Source: Bifidobacteriaceae bacterium (GTDB lineage Bacteria; Actinomycetota; Actinomycetes; Actinomycetales; WQXJ01). From it: DNA of 64,000 nucleotides. A program made the position numbers and the translations under genes. The notes under the pieces are model-generated. The model was given only the letters and a program-made list of their open reading frames with translations. It was not told the origin of the DNA and did no database searches. Within the stretch, counting starts at the first letter, position 1; the number at the start of each line of letters is the position of its first letter. Shown in pieces: positions 39,264-48,177 of this stretch. The stretch is from contig JAIRYJ010000008.1 of the NCBI GenBank assembly GCA_031267825.1, forward strand, positions 1-64,000. The letters are read 5' to 3'.

Positions 39264-40283
39264 ATGAGTACTCAAGTCAGTCCCGGCAGCGCAGCAAGCG
39301 GCGCATCAAGCACCGCTCCGGGCAACCCGTCCGCCGGGCGAACCAGCATCAAGAATCCCGCTAACCCGGCAGCCAAGCCGAAGGCCAAGCCCGCACCCAA
39401 AGGCAAAGCCCATCTGCGCTCGCGCCGAATCCTTTGGCTGACGGCGCCATCGCTCATATGGTTCGCGGTTTTCTCCGTTGGCCCGCTATTGGCGATGTTC
39501 GGCATCGCCACCCTACGCTGGAAAGGGCTGATCTACCAGCCAGTCTTCGTCGGGTTTGAGAACGTTGGCCGAGTCTTCAGTGACCCGGTTTTCCACTCCG
39601 CCATCATCAACTCAGCGATTCAAGTCGGTGTCGCCGTCCCGCTGATGATCCCGTTGGCTTTCATGCTCGGCTACCACCTCAACTCCCGACCACGCGGGCA
39701 CCGCCTCCTATCAATCTTGTATTTCTCGCCCGGCCTGATCTCAATATCTATCACCGGCATGATCTTCTACGGTGTGCTCTCCCCGAACGGCGGCGTCAAC
39801 GGTTTCCTTGACCTGATTGGGCTCGATTCGCTGATCCGGCCCTGGCTGGCTGATCCAGCCACAGCCCTGGCCAGCTTGATCGCGATTGATTTGTGGCGCG
39901 GTGTTGGCTGGACCGCGGTCCTATTCGCCGCCCGGCTTTCAAGCCTGCCCGGAGAAGTCATCGAAGCGGCCCAATTGGACGGCGCCGGCAAACTGCGAAC
40001 CATGTGGCAAGTGGCCTTCCCAATGATCAAGGATTACGCCAAAACCCTCACCACGCTGCAGTTCTTGTGGACCGCTTTCACGTCCGCCGCTTTGATCCTG
40101 CTCTTGACACGCGGCGGGCCCGGCACGGCCACAACCACCTTGTCCTACTTGGTTTACGCCAAGGCCTTCTCCCAACAAGACCTCGGCTATTCGCAGGTTG
40201 TTGGAGTTTTCCTGCTCATAATTGGGATAGCTGGCATGGCTCTAATCGGCTTCATCTTGCGTGACAAGGAGGACCGGCCATGA
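39264..40283 (+). CDS. Sugar ABC transporter permease, MalF type
   Basis: This ~339-aa permease has an unusually long Ala/Pro/Lys-rich cytoplasmic N-terminus (residues 1-50) before six membrane spans. The ATPase-contact EAA loop reads EVIEAAQLDGAGKLRTMWQVAFP. The ATG at 39264 is preceded by AAGG; the frame stays open upstream into the binding-protein gene without good support. It overlaps the next permease by 4 nt. Confidence 0.92.
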   Translation: MSTQVSPGSAASGASSTAPGNPSAGRTSIKNPANPAAKPKAKPAPKGKAHLRSRRILWLTAPSLIWFAVFSVGPLLAMFGIATLRWKGLIYQPVFVGFENVGRVFSDPVFHSAIINSAIQVGVAVPLMIPLAFMLGYHLNSRPRGHRLLSILYFSPGLISISITGMIFYGVLSPNGGVNGFLDLIGLDSLIRPWLADPATALASLIAIDLWRGVGWTAVLFAARLSSLPGEVIEAAQLDGAGKLRTMWQVAFPMIKDYAKTLTTLQFLWTAFTSAALILLLTRGGPGTATTTLSYLVYAKAFSQQDLGYSQVVGVFLLIIGIAGMALIGFILRDKEDRP

Positions 40284-41149
40284 ACGCCTCTAACCGCCGG
40301 GCCGCCCAATCCAAGCGGGCTCGCGGACCTAAAGTCCGGCGCGGTCCGCTGGCTTCAGTCTTGTCGTGGATCTACGCGGCCCTACTGGCCGCCCCGATCT
40401 ACTATCTGCTGGTCTCCGCCCTGAAGACCAACATCGAGATTTTCACCCGCCCATTCGCCGCGCCAGCCCGTTGGCTGTGGCAAAACTTCGCCACCGCCTG
40501 GAACTCGGCCGGCTTGGGTCAAGCGTTACTCAACTCGGTGCTGATCTGCGCGGTCGGCATCGTCCTGACGCTTTTCTTGGCGGTGCCAGCTTCCTACGCG
40601 CTGGCTCGGAGCGATAGCCGCCCGGCACGGATCATCAGCCGGGCGTTCGCCGCTGGTTTCCTGATACCACCGTTCGCGGCCCTCATCCCAACTGTGATCC
40701 TGGCGATCCGGATGGGTTTGTTCTTCACCCGCGAGTTCCAAATGCTCTATTTGCCGGCCTCGGCGCTGCCCCTGTCAGTCCTGCTGCTGACCCAGTTCAT
40801 GCGGACGGTACCAGGTGAACTGGTCGAATCGGCGGCGCTGGACGGGGCGGGCCATTGGCACACACTGACCAAAGTGTTCATCCCGATCGCCCGACCTGGG
40901 ATTGTCAGCGTGATGATCCTGCAACTGTTGACCTTCTGGAACGAATATCTTTTCTCCTTGACGATCACCGGCACAGGCCGGGAAGTCCGGACTGTTCAAG
41001 TCGCGTTGCCCACCTTGGTGTCCGATTCAACCAACTATGGGGTGCTGGCGGCGGGCACTGTGCTGACATTGCTGCCGGTCTACATTGTTTATTCGGTGAT
41101 GTCGAAGCGGATGCAAGAAGCACTGGTCGCCGGGGCGGTCAAAGGATGA
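40280..41149 (+). CDS. Sugar ABC transporter permease, MalG type
   Basis: This 289-aa permease has six spans and the EAA loop [23 protein letters not shown]. It pairs with the upstream MalF-type subunit. Its stop overlaps the beta-mannosidase ATG (ATGA), so uptake and hydrolysis are translationally coupled. Confidence 0.93.
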   Translation: MNASNRRAAQSKRARGPKVRRGPLASVLSWIYAALLAAPIYYLLVSALKTNIEIFTRPFAAPARWLWQNFATAWNSAGLGQALLNSVLICAVGIVLTLFLAVPASYALARSDSRPARIISRAFAAGFLIPPFAALIPTVILAIRMGLFFTREFQMLYLPASALPLSVLLLTQFMRTVPGELVESAALDGAGHWHTLTKVFIPIARPGIVSVMILQLLTFWNEYLFSLTITGTGREVRTVQVALPTLVSDSTNYGVLAAGTVLTLLPVYIVYSVMSKRMQEALVAGAVKG

Positions 41150-43725
41150 CGCGGCCCAAGACGGCCGCGGCGGCCGCGACGGCCAAGGCAGCCAAACCAG
41201 CCAAGACAGCCAAGACAGTTCTTGACTTAGCCGGCCAATGGGAGCTGATCTGGCTGGGCGGGCCGCCCTCAACGCCGGCCGCCGCCAAAACCGGCCCGAT
41301 CCCCGCCACCGTGCCGGGCGAGATCCACAGTGCCTTGCTGGCCGCCGGAATCCTGCCAGAACTGGAAGTCGGCTGGGGCGAACAAGCCCAAGTCTGGGCC
41401 GGACGGTCACGCTGGATCTACCGACGCGAATTCGACTGGACCCCAGTGCCAGGCGCACGGACCGAGTTGGTAGCCGACGGCCTCGACACAGTAGCCCAAG
41501 TCACCATCAACGGTCAGGCAGTCGGCCAAGCCTGTGACCAGCATCTGGTTTACCGCTGGGATGTGGCAGGCGTCCTCAAAGCGGGCCGCAACAGCATCGA
41601 AATCCAGTTCGAATCGGCTTGGGATGCCGCCCTGCGGGCCGAACGCGAATTCGGGCCACTACCAAGCCCCTACAGCGAACCGTACGCTCACCTGCGTAAA
41701 AGCGCCGCCAACTTTGGTTGGGACTGGGGTCCGCACTTCGTCACAGCGGGAATCTGGCGCGGCATCCGGCTCGAAGCGCACTTCGGGCGGATCGAACAGG
41801 TTTGCCCTTTGATCGAACTAGACGCCGGTACCGGCCAAGCCCGCATCGAAGTCCGTGTCCGGATCGACGCGGCACCTGACGTCCGGCTGCGGGCCCACCT
41901 GTTCGGCCCGTCCGGCGAACCAGCCGGCCACGGTACCGCCGTACCCCGGGACTGTGAGGGCGGCATCGTACTTCTACTTGAGCAGCCCGAACTGTGGTGG
42001 CCGCACGGTTTGGGCGCCCAGCCGCTTTACACGCTGCGAACCGAACTGGCGGGCCAAACTGGTTCGCTGGACGTGTCGGTGGTCCGGCTTGGGATCCGCT
42101 CGGTGACGGTTACAGAACCGCCCGATGCCGCCGGTGCGAGTTGGCGCATCACCGTCAATGGCGCTCCGGTCAAGATCCGGGGTTACAACTGGATCCCGGA
42201 CGATACGCTGCCAAGCCGTGAAACCCGCCAAGCTGAACGGGTAGCGCAAGCCAAACTCGGTGGCGCCAACCTGTTACGTATCTGGGGTGGCGGGCATTTC
42301 GCCTCTGAGGCTCTACTTGACGCCTGCGATGAGGCTGGTCTGCTGGTTTGGCATGATTTTCTGTTCGCCTGTTCGGCCTATTCGGAGGATCCTAAGACCG
42401 AAGCGTTGATCGTCGCTGAAGCTGAACAAGCTGTCGCCCGGATGTGTTCCCATCCGTCCCTAGCGTTGTGGTGCGGCGGCAACGAGACGGTTTTAGGGCT
42501 ACATCACTGGGGTTGGGCGGACCAGATCGGACAGAACGGCTGGGGTGGGCGTTACTATTTTGACCTCCTGCCAAGGATTGTCGCCCGGCTTGATCCGACC
42601 CGGCCTTATCTGCCGAACGCACCTTGGTCTGGTTCAGTTGAATCCGATCCGGAATCGGATGCGCGCGGTCCGACTAGTTTGTGGGATGAGTGGAATCTGC
42701 TTGATTACGCCCACTACCGGGACCACGATCCGGCTTTCGTAGCCGAGATGGGCTGGTGTGCCCCACCGGCTTGGACTACTTTGCGGACCGCCTTAGATGG
42801 CGCTGAACCTGACCCGTACGCGCCACTGACCAGTCATTTCATGCGAGCGATTGACGGCATGCATAAGCTCAGCCGGGGCCTTCAACCACATTTTCCCGTT
42901 CCGTTGGATGGTTCCGCTTGGCATTTCGCCACCCAGTTAGTCCAGGCCCGGGCGGTCAGCGCCGGTGTGGAGTGGTTGCGTTCGCGTGAACGGTGCGGCG
43001 GTTTGCTGATTTGGCAGTTGAACGACTGCTGGCCTGCCATCAGCTGGTCGGCTGTTGACTACGCCGGTCTTGAGAAACCACTTTGGTACGCCCTGCGGGA
43101 CGCCTTCGCTGATGTCTTAGTTACTATTCAGCCTTTAGTGCCGGGTGGTCCGGTGGACCCAGGTGGGGGTGGTGGACTCGAACTGGTTTTGGTGAATGAC
43201 AGTTTGGTGTCGCGGCTTGAGTTGATCAGGTTGCGCCGGATCAGTTTTGATGGGTCGGTCTTGGCCGCCGCCGAGTTCCGCCTTGAGGCACCGGGCGGGC
43301 GGTTCGCCCGGTTGGTACTGCCCCACCAGTTCGCCGTCCCAGATGACCCGGCTGGGGAGTTCTTGCTGGCTGACTGGTCTGGTGGGCGCCAGGTTTGGTC
43401 TCACCGGCCGGACCGTTTGACGTCTCTAGGGGCGGCCAGGTTTGGGCTTGACGCCAGGCTCGATTCGGGGGGCCTGCTGGTTGAGGCCCGGGCTGAAACG
43501 GTGATCAAGGATCTTTGTTTGTTCCCTGACCGGTTAGCTGATGAGCTGGGCGTGCCAGCGGCGGTGCTGCGGGTGGACCGGATGCTTGCCACGGCGTTAC
43601 CGGGTGAATTGGTCCAGTTCCGGGTCACCCGGCGTGATGGTGAACCGTTAGACAGTGTGCCTTCTGGTGTGTCGTTGCGGGCGGCCGGCTGGTGCGCCAA
43701 CGATCTGCTTCAGCCAATGCCCTGA
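41146..43725 (+). CDS. Beta-mannosidase (GH2)
   Basis: This ~859-aa glycoside hydrolase family 2 enzyme cleaves terminal beta-mannose. An Ala/Lys-rich start leads into the N-terminal jelly roll (LAGQWELIW ... WIYRREFDW ... [19 protein letters not shown]). The barrel has [23 protein letters not shown], acid/base E447 in [10 protein letters not shown], and nucleophile E534 in [28 protein letters not shown] is also specific to mannosidases. No signal peptide is seen, so it acts on imported mannosides. The C-terminus (CANDLL) looks complete, although a broken ATPase gene begins right at its stop. Confidence 0.93.
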   Translation: MTRPKTAAAAATAKAAKPAKTAKTVLDLAGQWELIWLGGPPSTPAAAKTGPIPATVPGEIHSALLAAGILPELEVGWGEQAQVWAGRSRWIYRREFDWTPVPGARTELVADGLDTVAQVTINGQAVGQACDQHLVYRWDVAGVLKAGRNSIEIQFESAWDAALRAEREFGPLPSPYSEPYAHLRKSAANFGWDWGPHFVTAGIWRGIRLEAHFGRIEQVCPLIELDAGTGQARIEVRVRIDAAPDVRLRAHLFGPSGEPAGHGTAVPRDCEGGIVLLLEQPELWWPHGLGAQPLYTLRTELAGQTGSLDVSVVRLGIRSVTVTEPPDAAGASWRITVNGAPVKIRGYNWIPDDTLPSRETRQAERVAQAKLGGANLLRIWGGGHFASEALLDACDEAGLLVWHDFLFACSAYSEDPKTEALIVAEAEQAVARMCSHPSLALWCGGNETVLGLHHWGWADQIGQNGWGGRYYFDLLPRIVARLDPTRPYLPNAPWSGSVESDPESDARGPTSLWDEWNLLDYAHYRDHDPAFVAEMGWCAPPAWTTLRTALDGAEPDPYAPLTSHFMRAIDGMHKLSRGLQPHFPVPLDGSAWHFATQLVQARAVSAGVEWLRSRERCGGLLIWQLNDCWPAISWSAVDYAGLEKPLWYALRDAFADVLVTIQPLVPGGPVDPGGGGGLELVLVNDSLVSRLELIRLRRISFDGSVLAAAEFRLEAPGGRFARLVLPHQFAVPDDPAGEFLLADWSGGRQVWSHRPDRLTSLGAARFGLDARLDSGGLLVEARAETVIKDLCLFPDRLADELGVPAAVLRVDRMLATALPGELVQFRVTRRDGEPLDSVPSGVSLRAAGWCANDLLQPMP

Positions 43726-43993
43726 CCCGTCACTAGCGGCGGCCGCTTTAGGGGTGACAACAGATCGGTTACGCCAAGATCTGAATACCGCAGGGTTCCT
43801 ATTCGAAACGCTCTGTTTACGTGATCTGGCCGTATTCGCCGATTCGAGTGGCGCCTCCGTTTACCACTACCGGGACGAATCAGGCCTCGAAGCCGACGCG
43901 ATCATCTCTCACCCGGACGGACGCTGGGCCGCCGTCGAAGTCAGACTTGGCTACGAACCAGGTGTACACGGCTCCGGCCAGGCTAACGCCTGA
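43721..43993 (+). pseudogene. DUF4143 ATPase, C-terminal fragment
   Basis: From about 43721 the frame reads [36 protein letters not shown] ... YHYRDESGLEADAIISHPDGRWAAVEVRLGYEPG. This is the end of a DUF4143 AAA-type ATPase, including the restriction-endonuclease-like E/D...D...ExK-type tail. The P-loop and most of the gene are missing, and no start exists. It begins within the last codons of the beta-mannosidase gene. A separate N-terminal fragment of the same family lies at 56127-56236, beyond the defence island. Confidence 0.8.
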
Positions 43994-44110
43994 ACCTCCG
44001 GCGCTCGTCAGTTTGATCGTCCTGGCCGAGGTGCTGTGTGAGGTGGGTAGCACGGTGCTGGTTCGGGCCCGTCACGCCACCAGGGTTCGGGCCAGTGCGG
44101 TCGTCTTGGG

Positions 44111-44166
44111 AGCTAGATTTTGTGTCCGATGCCATCCCTCGACTACCGCTGATAACGCGTTTCACC
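44111..44166. repeat. Island-edge repeat, copy 1 (diverged)
   Basis: Fifty-six bases align without gaps to 56410-56465 at roughly 75-80% identity, sharing TGTCCGATGCC and GACTACCG. It lies in the gene-free gap between the DUF4143 fragment and the DUF3644 gene, so related sequences stand at both edges of the defence island. Confidence 0.65.
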
Positions 44167-44198
44167 AGCACCTTTTGCTCCTTGTCCAGGACCGCCGG

Positions 44199-44681
44199 TC
44201 AGGCATCCGCCCGTGCCATTTTCCGCTCATCGGTGTCCCGCACTTCGTCAAGCAGTGCGGTGTTGGCAGCCCACATGGTCTCTCGGCGCTCATATCTGGC
44301 GAAGGCCTCCCCTGTGGAAAGCGCGTCGACCATCCGATCAACAAGCTTTGGCGTATAGACGAATTGACCAAAAGCCGGAGAGTAGACCGCGAATCCGTCC
44401 GAACCGGTCATCGCGCGCATATCTCCGCCCTTCTCTGGGCCGATCTGCCACATCTGCCTCAGTTTGGTGAAATTGTTGACGCCGAACCTGAAGGGGATTC
44501 TCGCCTCGACGGCGGCCGCAGCGGCCTTCGGCAGCATCAGGTTCTGCCACGCAAGATGAATATGAACAATGAAATCAGTGAAGCTCCGCCGGTCACCGGG
44601 CCGGTTGTAGAAGTCAACCGCTACAAGAGCTTGGCGGCGGGCTTCGTCCAGAGTGTGTCTCCACGCCGGGGGTCTGGGCAC
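44199..44681 (-). CDS. DUF3644-like protein of the defence island
   Basis: This 160-aa protein contains ARRQALVAVDFYNRPGDRRS and FIVHIHLAWQNLMLPKAAAAA, the pattern (Ala-rich helix, YNxP, Arg, then AWxxLxxA) I associate with DUF3644, a helical domain linked to the HEPN group and found in defence islands. At 160 aa it is shorter than many members, so it may be truncated. It begins with GTG, 25 nt after the DUF499 gene, and is the last gene of the operon. Function unknown. Confidence 0.55.
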   Translation of the reverse strand: MPRPPAWRHTLDEARRQALVAVDFYNRPGDRRSFTDFIVHIHLAWQNLMLPKAAAAAVEARIPFRFGVNNFTKLRQMWQIGPEKGGDMRAMTGSDGFAVYSPAFGQFVYTPKLVDRMVDALSTGEAFARYERRETMWAANTALLDEVRDTDERKMARADA

Positions 44682-44705
44682 GATCGGCTGCCTATCCGTC
44701 GAGAC

Positions 44706-47700
44706 TTAGTCGGTGGCGAAGCCGAGGCTGGATTGGTCGAACTTCAGCGTGCGGGCGTTTTCGCTGATGGTGCGGACTTCCGCCTCGGTGAAGCCTTTGG
44801 GTCGCCTAGCTTGAATGTCGATGATGATGTCCAGTTCAGTGTCGGCACCGGCCAGGCGGTCCAAGATTTCACGTTGAACGTTGCCCATGTCGCGGGCGTA
44901 GCGCGTCGGGTCAAGGCGGACCTGGCCGAAGAAGCGGACGCGTGGGAATTCAACCTCGGCCGCGACTTCGACTGGTACACCCGGCAGCACGATGTCGACC
45001 GGCAGGGTTGTGCCGCCAGCGCCTAGTTCACTGCCGTCGGTTCCAGGTGACGTGTCTGGCGGGTCGGCGCCAGGTATCGGTTCAGGTTCAGCGACGTGCT
45101 CAGCTTCGAACTGTGCCATGGCGACAGCCCAGTCCACCAGGAGTGTCTGGTCTGTCACATGGACGGCCGCGACGTTGGGGTTTGGCGGAATAATCAGGCC
45201 ACGGTATCGCTGGCCGGCTTGGTCGTAGCCGCTGGCAATGGCGAAGCGTTCGTCGCCTACCAGCAGCGCGCCCGCCGCGTCACGGACAGCTTGGTCTAAT
45301 ACGGCCCGGCGGGTCAGGCGTGGCAGGTAGGGGTAACGGGTGAAGTAGCTCCAGACTTCTCCCACCGAAATATGGGCGCCCTGCCAGGCCGGCCTCAAAA
45401 CGCCGTTGAGTTCGGCGCCAAGATAGGTTGGGCCGAGGTCGGGGAACAATTGGCGCAGACGGTTGACCAGGCGGTCAGACACCCGCTGGGCGAGCGACTT
45501 TCCTGTTGAGTCTGGGACACGTTCGGTAACCAACTCGAAAGGTCGGGTCGGATCTGGTTGGGACGGATACAAGCACCAGACGAACGTGTCGCGCAACCGA
45601 TCGTTGGCGACTTGGTTGTTCCGTGCGACTGAATCGTCGGCTTGCCGTTTCTGCTGGGCTGTCAGGTTCATCTGCTCGCACTGAGATTGGACCAGCTTCC
45701 AACCCAGGTACGCGCGTACGCTGGATTCGAGTGACTCCAGAGCGTCCCGGTCAGCCACCAGGAAGATCAGGGAGTTGCGATGAGTTCTCTGGGCCGAGCC
45801 ACGGGTCTCCAACGCCTGGCGGACCGACTGGTGCGTGCCTGATTCGGAGCCGTCACCCCTGAGCACCGAGTGACGGGGATGGACAATGACGAGCCGGGTC
45901 TCCTCAAGGTCCGGGATGTCACCTGATGATTCCGGCGCGATGTGAACCCGGTCAAATTCACCCCGGGAGCGCTCCTCTGACCGCAGCCGGGTGACTATCT
46001 CGTTCCAGACGGTGTCTGGGTCTTCGCGTAGCCGTTCAGCGTAATCGGAGGCGGTTTTCGTGACGGATGCTTGGGTGTCGAACCAGTAGTGACCCGAGTC
46101 GGCGTAGAAGTAGGTTGACTCCTGTTCCATCGCGTCCAACGCGGCGCCGAAGTTCCCTAGCGCGTCGCCGGGGACGGCGGTGCCAAGCCAGACGTACTGC
46201 TTGTCCAAACCTTTGCGGGCTGATCGCGACCGGGGCGCCGCACCCATGAAGACTGTCCGGGCTATCCGGCGCGTGACGTGCCGAGAGCCGAGGGAAGATT
46301 TGGTGTTGTCGATCCGGGCGGCGGTCGCCTGTGGGCCGTCAATATCGCCGTCGATGATTGGCCTCCACGAATCCTCTAAGTACTGCGTCAGGTCCGTGTT
46401 GACAGTGGTCGCCGCCAACGGCACATTACCCGGCAGGATCAGCGGCGATGTGTCTCCCTCAGCCCACAGTTCGTGGACGACGGATGAGATCAGCTTCAGC
46501 ACGCCACGAGTCCGCTGGAAACGTTCCAGCGCCGACCAATCCTCATATAGCCGGTCGAGTAGTTCAGGATGCAGCGGATAGGAAGCCTTGATACGAGCCT
46601 CATAAGAGGTTCCCGGCTGAGAAACATGACGCGGGAATTGCGACTGGTTTTCCCGGTACATCGTCACGAACTTACGGGCCGTCGCCGCGATTGACGCCAG
46701 CCCATCAGCGCCTGGTGTCTGGAACAGACGGCGGCGAACAATCTCGAACGATTCGTCCTTGCTCGAAGGCCGCCACTGGTCGGCTTTGCGGCGAATCACA
46801 TTCTGCAGTCGGCGCAGCGCCTCGTGGCCGTTGGTGCCGCCGATTTCGATGTCGTTGCCTTTTCTTTCACCCGAATCTGAGGCCGGGATAGACACCACCA
46901 GCATTGTGCCGGGCACCGATTCGACCGTCTCGGTCAAGGTTTGGGCGAAGGTGAACTGAGTGTCGAACGATCCGCCTGGTAGGCCGTCTTTACCCACCAG
47001 GTCACGGGCGTAAGCCACCCACTCGTCGATCAGGATCAGCGCCGGGCCGTATTTCTCCAGCAGGGTCTGAAGTGCGCTGCCAGGGTTCGTCCCGGCGGCA
47101 TCATCGGCCGCCACCAGCGCGAAACCTTCCTTACCGCCAAGCTGCCAAGCCAATTCGCCCCACACGGTGCGCACCTCAGTGCCGTCGTCTTTTACTGACG
47201 CCGACCCGGCTTTCATCCGGTTACCAACTATGGCGACCCGGCGAACCGGCGTTCCCCTCAGGCCTGCGGCACCGGCTTTGACGATCAGTTCTTGGAGTTC
47301 CTGCGGGAAAGACGTCACCGGGGTGTCGCCGAACAGGTGGTACAGCGCCAGCATCGAGTGGGTCTTGCCGCCGCCAAAGTTTGTCTGGAGGTTGACTATT
47401 GGACTGGCTGATCCGTCGCCAACTATGCGGGTCAGCGCCCGATTCAGCAGGTCACGTAGACCTTCGGTCAGGAAGGTGCGGTTGAAGAACTCCACCGGAT
47501 CGGCGTATTCCGGCGCGGTGGCCAGTCCCTGCGCCACTTGATGCAGGTCGGCGGCGAATTCCGCGGCCGTGAATTGACCCTGGGCCACATCATTGTGCGG
47601 TTGGATAACCTCACGCCATGGTTTCATGCCCAACGTGCCCGGCACCGAAATGGCTCCGATCGCTGGTCGGCGTGTCTGCTGCCGGGCCTGTTCCGAGACC

Positions 47701-48128
47701 ACGGTGGCTTGTAGATCGAGGCGCAGTTTGCGGACATCTTCAGCTGAATCTGGGGCGTTGACGGCCAGCAACAGCCGTTCCATCGTGTCCAAGGCTCTAA
47801 TCGTGTCATCCGAGGAAAACGGTTCGGAATGCGCCCACAGGTTCCTAGTTTCACGCAGTTCTGAGGCGTAAGCCTGTTGCGGACGCGACAGGATCGAAGC
47901 GAATTCCCGGCCGAACTCGGTGATGGCGCGCAGCAAGATCAGAGCGTCATTCTTGGAGTAGGTCTTGGGGGGTGTGCCGTGTCTTAGGGCGTCGCGTGCC
48001 GCCCACAACTCATTCCAGTCGGATTGGTTACCGAAGACCTGCCGCATTACATCGTCTACCGGGTCGGTCAGTCCTTCAACTAGAAGGTCGAATCCTTTGC
48101 CAACTCGGTCTCGGTTATTCATAGCCAT
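44706..48128 (-). CDS. HEPN-DUF499 AAA+ ATPase
   Basis: This ~1140-aa protein has an N-terminal Swt1-like HEPN domain (residues ~10-125) with the putative RNase motif R95-NLWA-H100 in ETRNLWAHSEPF. The DUF499 ATPase follows, with Walker A NFGGGKTHSM (K255), ALILIDEWVAYARDL as Walker B, and the long helical DUF499 C-terminal part. I chose the ATG at 48128 (GGGAG upstream); a longer frame to 48197 would overlap the methyltransferase end. DUF499 ATPases travel with DUF1156 methyltransferases in predicted defence clusters; here the two are neighbours. Confidence 0.88.
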   Translation of the reverse strand: MAMNNRDRVGKGFDLLVEGLTDPVDDVMRQVFGNQSDWNELWAARDALRHGTPPKTYSKNDALILLRAITEFGREFASILSRPQQAYASELRETRNLWAHSEPFSSDDTIRALDTMERLLLAVNAPDSAEDVRKLRLDLQATVVSEQARQQTRRPAIGAISVPGTLGMKPWREVIQPHNDVAQGQFTAAEFAADLHQVAQGLATAPEYADPVEFFNRTFLTEGLRDLLNRALTRIVGDGSASPIVNLQTNFGGGKTHSMLALYHLFGDTPVTSFPQELQELIVKAGAAGLRGTPVRRVAIVGNRMKAGSASVKDDGTEVRTVWGELAWQLGGKEGFALVAADDAAGTNPGSALQTLLEKYGPALILIDEWVAYARDLVGKDGLPGGSFDTQFTFAQTLTETVESVPGTMLVVSIPASDSGERKGNDIEIGGTNGHEALRRLQNVIRRKADQWRPSSKDESFEIVRRRLFQTPGADGLASIAATARKFVTMYRENQSQFPRHVSQPGTSYEARIKASYPLHPELLDRLYEDWSALERFQRTRGVLKLISSVVHELWAEGDTSPLILPGNVPLAATTVNTDLTQYLEDSWRPIIDGDIDGPQATAARIDNTKSSLGSRHVTRRIARTVFMGAAPRSRSARKGLDKQYVWLGTAVPGDALGNFGAALDAMEQESTYFYADSGHYWFDTQASVTKTASDYAERLREDPDTVWNEIVTRLRSEERSRGEFDRVHIAPESSGDIPDLEETRLVIVHPRHSVLRGDGSESGTHQSVRQALETRGSAQRTHRNSLIFLVADRDALESLESSVRAYLGWKLVQSQCEQMNLTAQQKRQADDSVARNNQVANDRLRDTFVWCLYPSQPDPTRPFELVTERVPDSTGKSLAQRVSDRLVNRLRQLFPDLGPTYLGAELNGVLRPAWQGAHISVGEVWSYFTRYPYLPRLTRRAVLDQAVRDAAGALLVGDERFAIASGYDQAGQRYRGLIIPPNPNVAAVHVTDQTLLVDWAVAMAQFEAEHVAEPEPIPGADPPDTSPGTDGSELGAGGTTLPVDIVLPGVPVEVAAEVEFPRVRFFGQVRLDPTRYARDMGNVQREILDRLAGADTELDIIIDIQARRPKGFTEAEVRTISENARTLKFDQSSLGFATD

Positions 48129-48177
48129 CGGTGGCTCCCGCCGTTCACAAGACCAGCTTGCCGCATCAAGGTGACGT

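Noticed and set aside
40855-41145. N-terminal extension of the beta-mannosidase
   Set aside because: The frame stays open upstream but overlaps the permease gene entirely; the ATG overlapping the permease stop is the natural coupled start.
44038-45026. Long plus-strand open frame opposite the DUF499 and DUF3644 genes
   Set aside because: It runs antisense to genes with clear domain matches and has no recognisable motif; such shadows are common in high-GC DNA.
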